NCBI GenBank assembly: GCA_031257955.1
Contig: JAIRNQ010000065.1
Location: forward strand, 1 to 5,599
Direction of reading: 5' to 3'
Length of the DNA: 5,599 nucleotides
Source: Deltaproteobacteria bacterium
Lineage (GTDB): Bacteria; Desulfobacterota; Desulfarculia; Adiutricales; Adiutricaceae
In this document: one piece after another, positions 5,434 to 5,599 of the stretch
Position numbering within the stretch: position 1 is the stretch's first letter
Layout: every line of letters begins with the position of its first letter
The notes under the pieces: generated by a model
Told to the model about the DNA's origin: nothing
Seen by the model: the letters and a program-made list of their open reading frames with translations, nothing else
Databases searched by the model: none
Made by a program: the position numbers and the translations under genes

Positions 5434-5598
5434 CTACCCCAAAAGCCGCCAATCCTTGGCCTGATTTAGCCTTTCCAGGGCCTCCGGAGATTGATAGGCG
5501 CAGATGGGCTAGTGGTGCCCGGTCGCCTGGGCCGGACAAGGCCAGCCAAGGTTAGGGCCAAATCGGTCCCAAATCGCCCGAGAGGCCATTTCGGCGTT
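5434..5598 (-). pseudogene. Amber-interrupted open frame at the right edge, possible gene remnant
   Basis: One minus-strand frame enters from the right edge, runs 29 codons to TAG (5509-5511), then continues 24 codons to a second TAG (5434-5436). The second part ends SPEALERLNQAKDWRLLG, whose composition looks like a genuine helical C terminus. The first part is less protein-like after its middle. I recognise no family. Chance is a serious alternative in GC-rich DNA. Confidence 0.2.
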
Positions 5599-5599
5599 T

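Larger units (their letters stand above)
4989..5599. other. Long stretch without a clear gene
   Basis: About 610 bases without a convincing gene. Roughly 5000-5100 is GC-rich with short repeats. Roughly 5225-5345 is AT-rich and contains a dyad (5311-5337). A bulged hairpin stands at 5385-5408. Near the right edge a minus-strand frame is interrupted by an amber codon. With the kinase gene starting at 4866, this area could hold its promoter and operator plus the decayed end of another gene. Confidence 0.5.

Noticed and set aside
5391..5455. Riboswitch-like words on the plus strand (GGCAACC, GGTGAAAACC, GCCAATCC) recalling SAM-I or cobalamin riboswitches
   Set aside because: The pieces are not in the order or spacing of either class, the SAM-I GGGACTGGCCC and cobalamin CCCGCCACTG parts are missing, and no plus-strand gene follows in the window. 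A covariance-model scan would settle it.

Overview
The window holds four protein-coding genes, all on the minus strand, and wide, repeat-rich spacers. In transcription order they are an FGGY-family sugar/polyol kinase (YgcE-like, 3436-4866), an FAD-linked oxidase/dehydrogenase (YgcU-like, 1796-3241), an electron transfer flavoprotein beta subunit (608-1435), and an ETF alpha subunit (567 down to the left edge, 3' end missing). The two large enzymes resemble the uncharacterised E. coli proteins YgcE and YgcU as I remember them. The beta-then-alpha order after the oxidase also matches the E. coli ygcU-ygcR-ygcQ arrangement. This is therefore an ygc-type cassette, apparently without the transporter (ygcS) and SDR dehydrogenase (ygcW) of the E. 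coli locus, at least within the window.

Likely teamwork (inference): the kinase phosphorylates a sugar, polyol or related small hydroxy compound. The flavoenzyme oxidises that compound or a derivative and passes electrons to the dedicated EtfBA pair. EtfBA then feeds a quinone, a ferredoxin/NAD couple or another acceptor. GlcD-family lactate dehydrogenase with EtfBA in acetogens is a known precedent for such a partnership. Neither substrate nor electron acceptor can be read from the sequence.

Layout. 1-567: etfA, 5' part, with an unusual tandem-repeat insertion. 608-1435: etfB. 1436-1795: spacer with a promoter candidate (extended -10), an 8-bp tandem repeat in the predicted leader, a perfect 12-bp hairpin and a 5-bp repeat. 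1796-3241: ygcU-like gene. 3242-3435: spacer with no convincing signal. 3436-4866: ygcE-like gene. 4867-5599: a 733-bp stretch without a clear gene. It holds a 30-codon possible remnant just upstream of the kinase, short GCCAG-type repeats, an AT-rich patch with an operator-like dyad, a bulged hairpin, and an amber-interrupted frame at the right edge that might be the end of a decayed gene.

Organism: a bacterium of moderately high GC, very rich in GGCC words, using ATG and GTG starts with Shine-Dalgarno sites. Long spacers and slippage-type repeats of several unit lengths (5, 8, 9 and 15 bp), one inside a conserved enzyme, suggest a genome prone to replication slippage. An anaerobic or facultative, possibly gut-associated lifestyle fits the cassette, but I cannot assign a phylum from this window.
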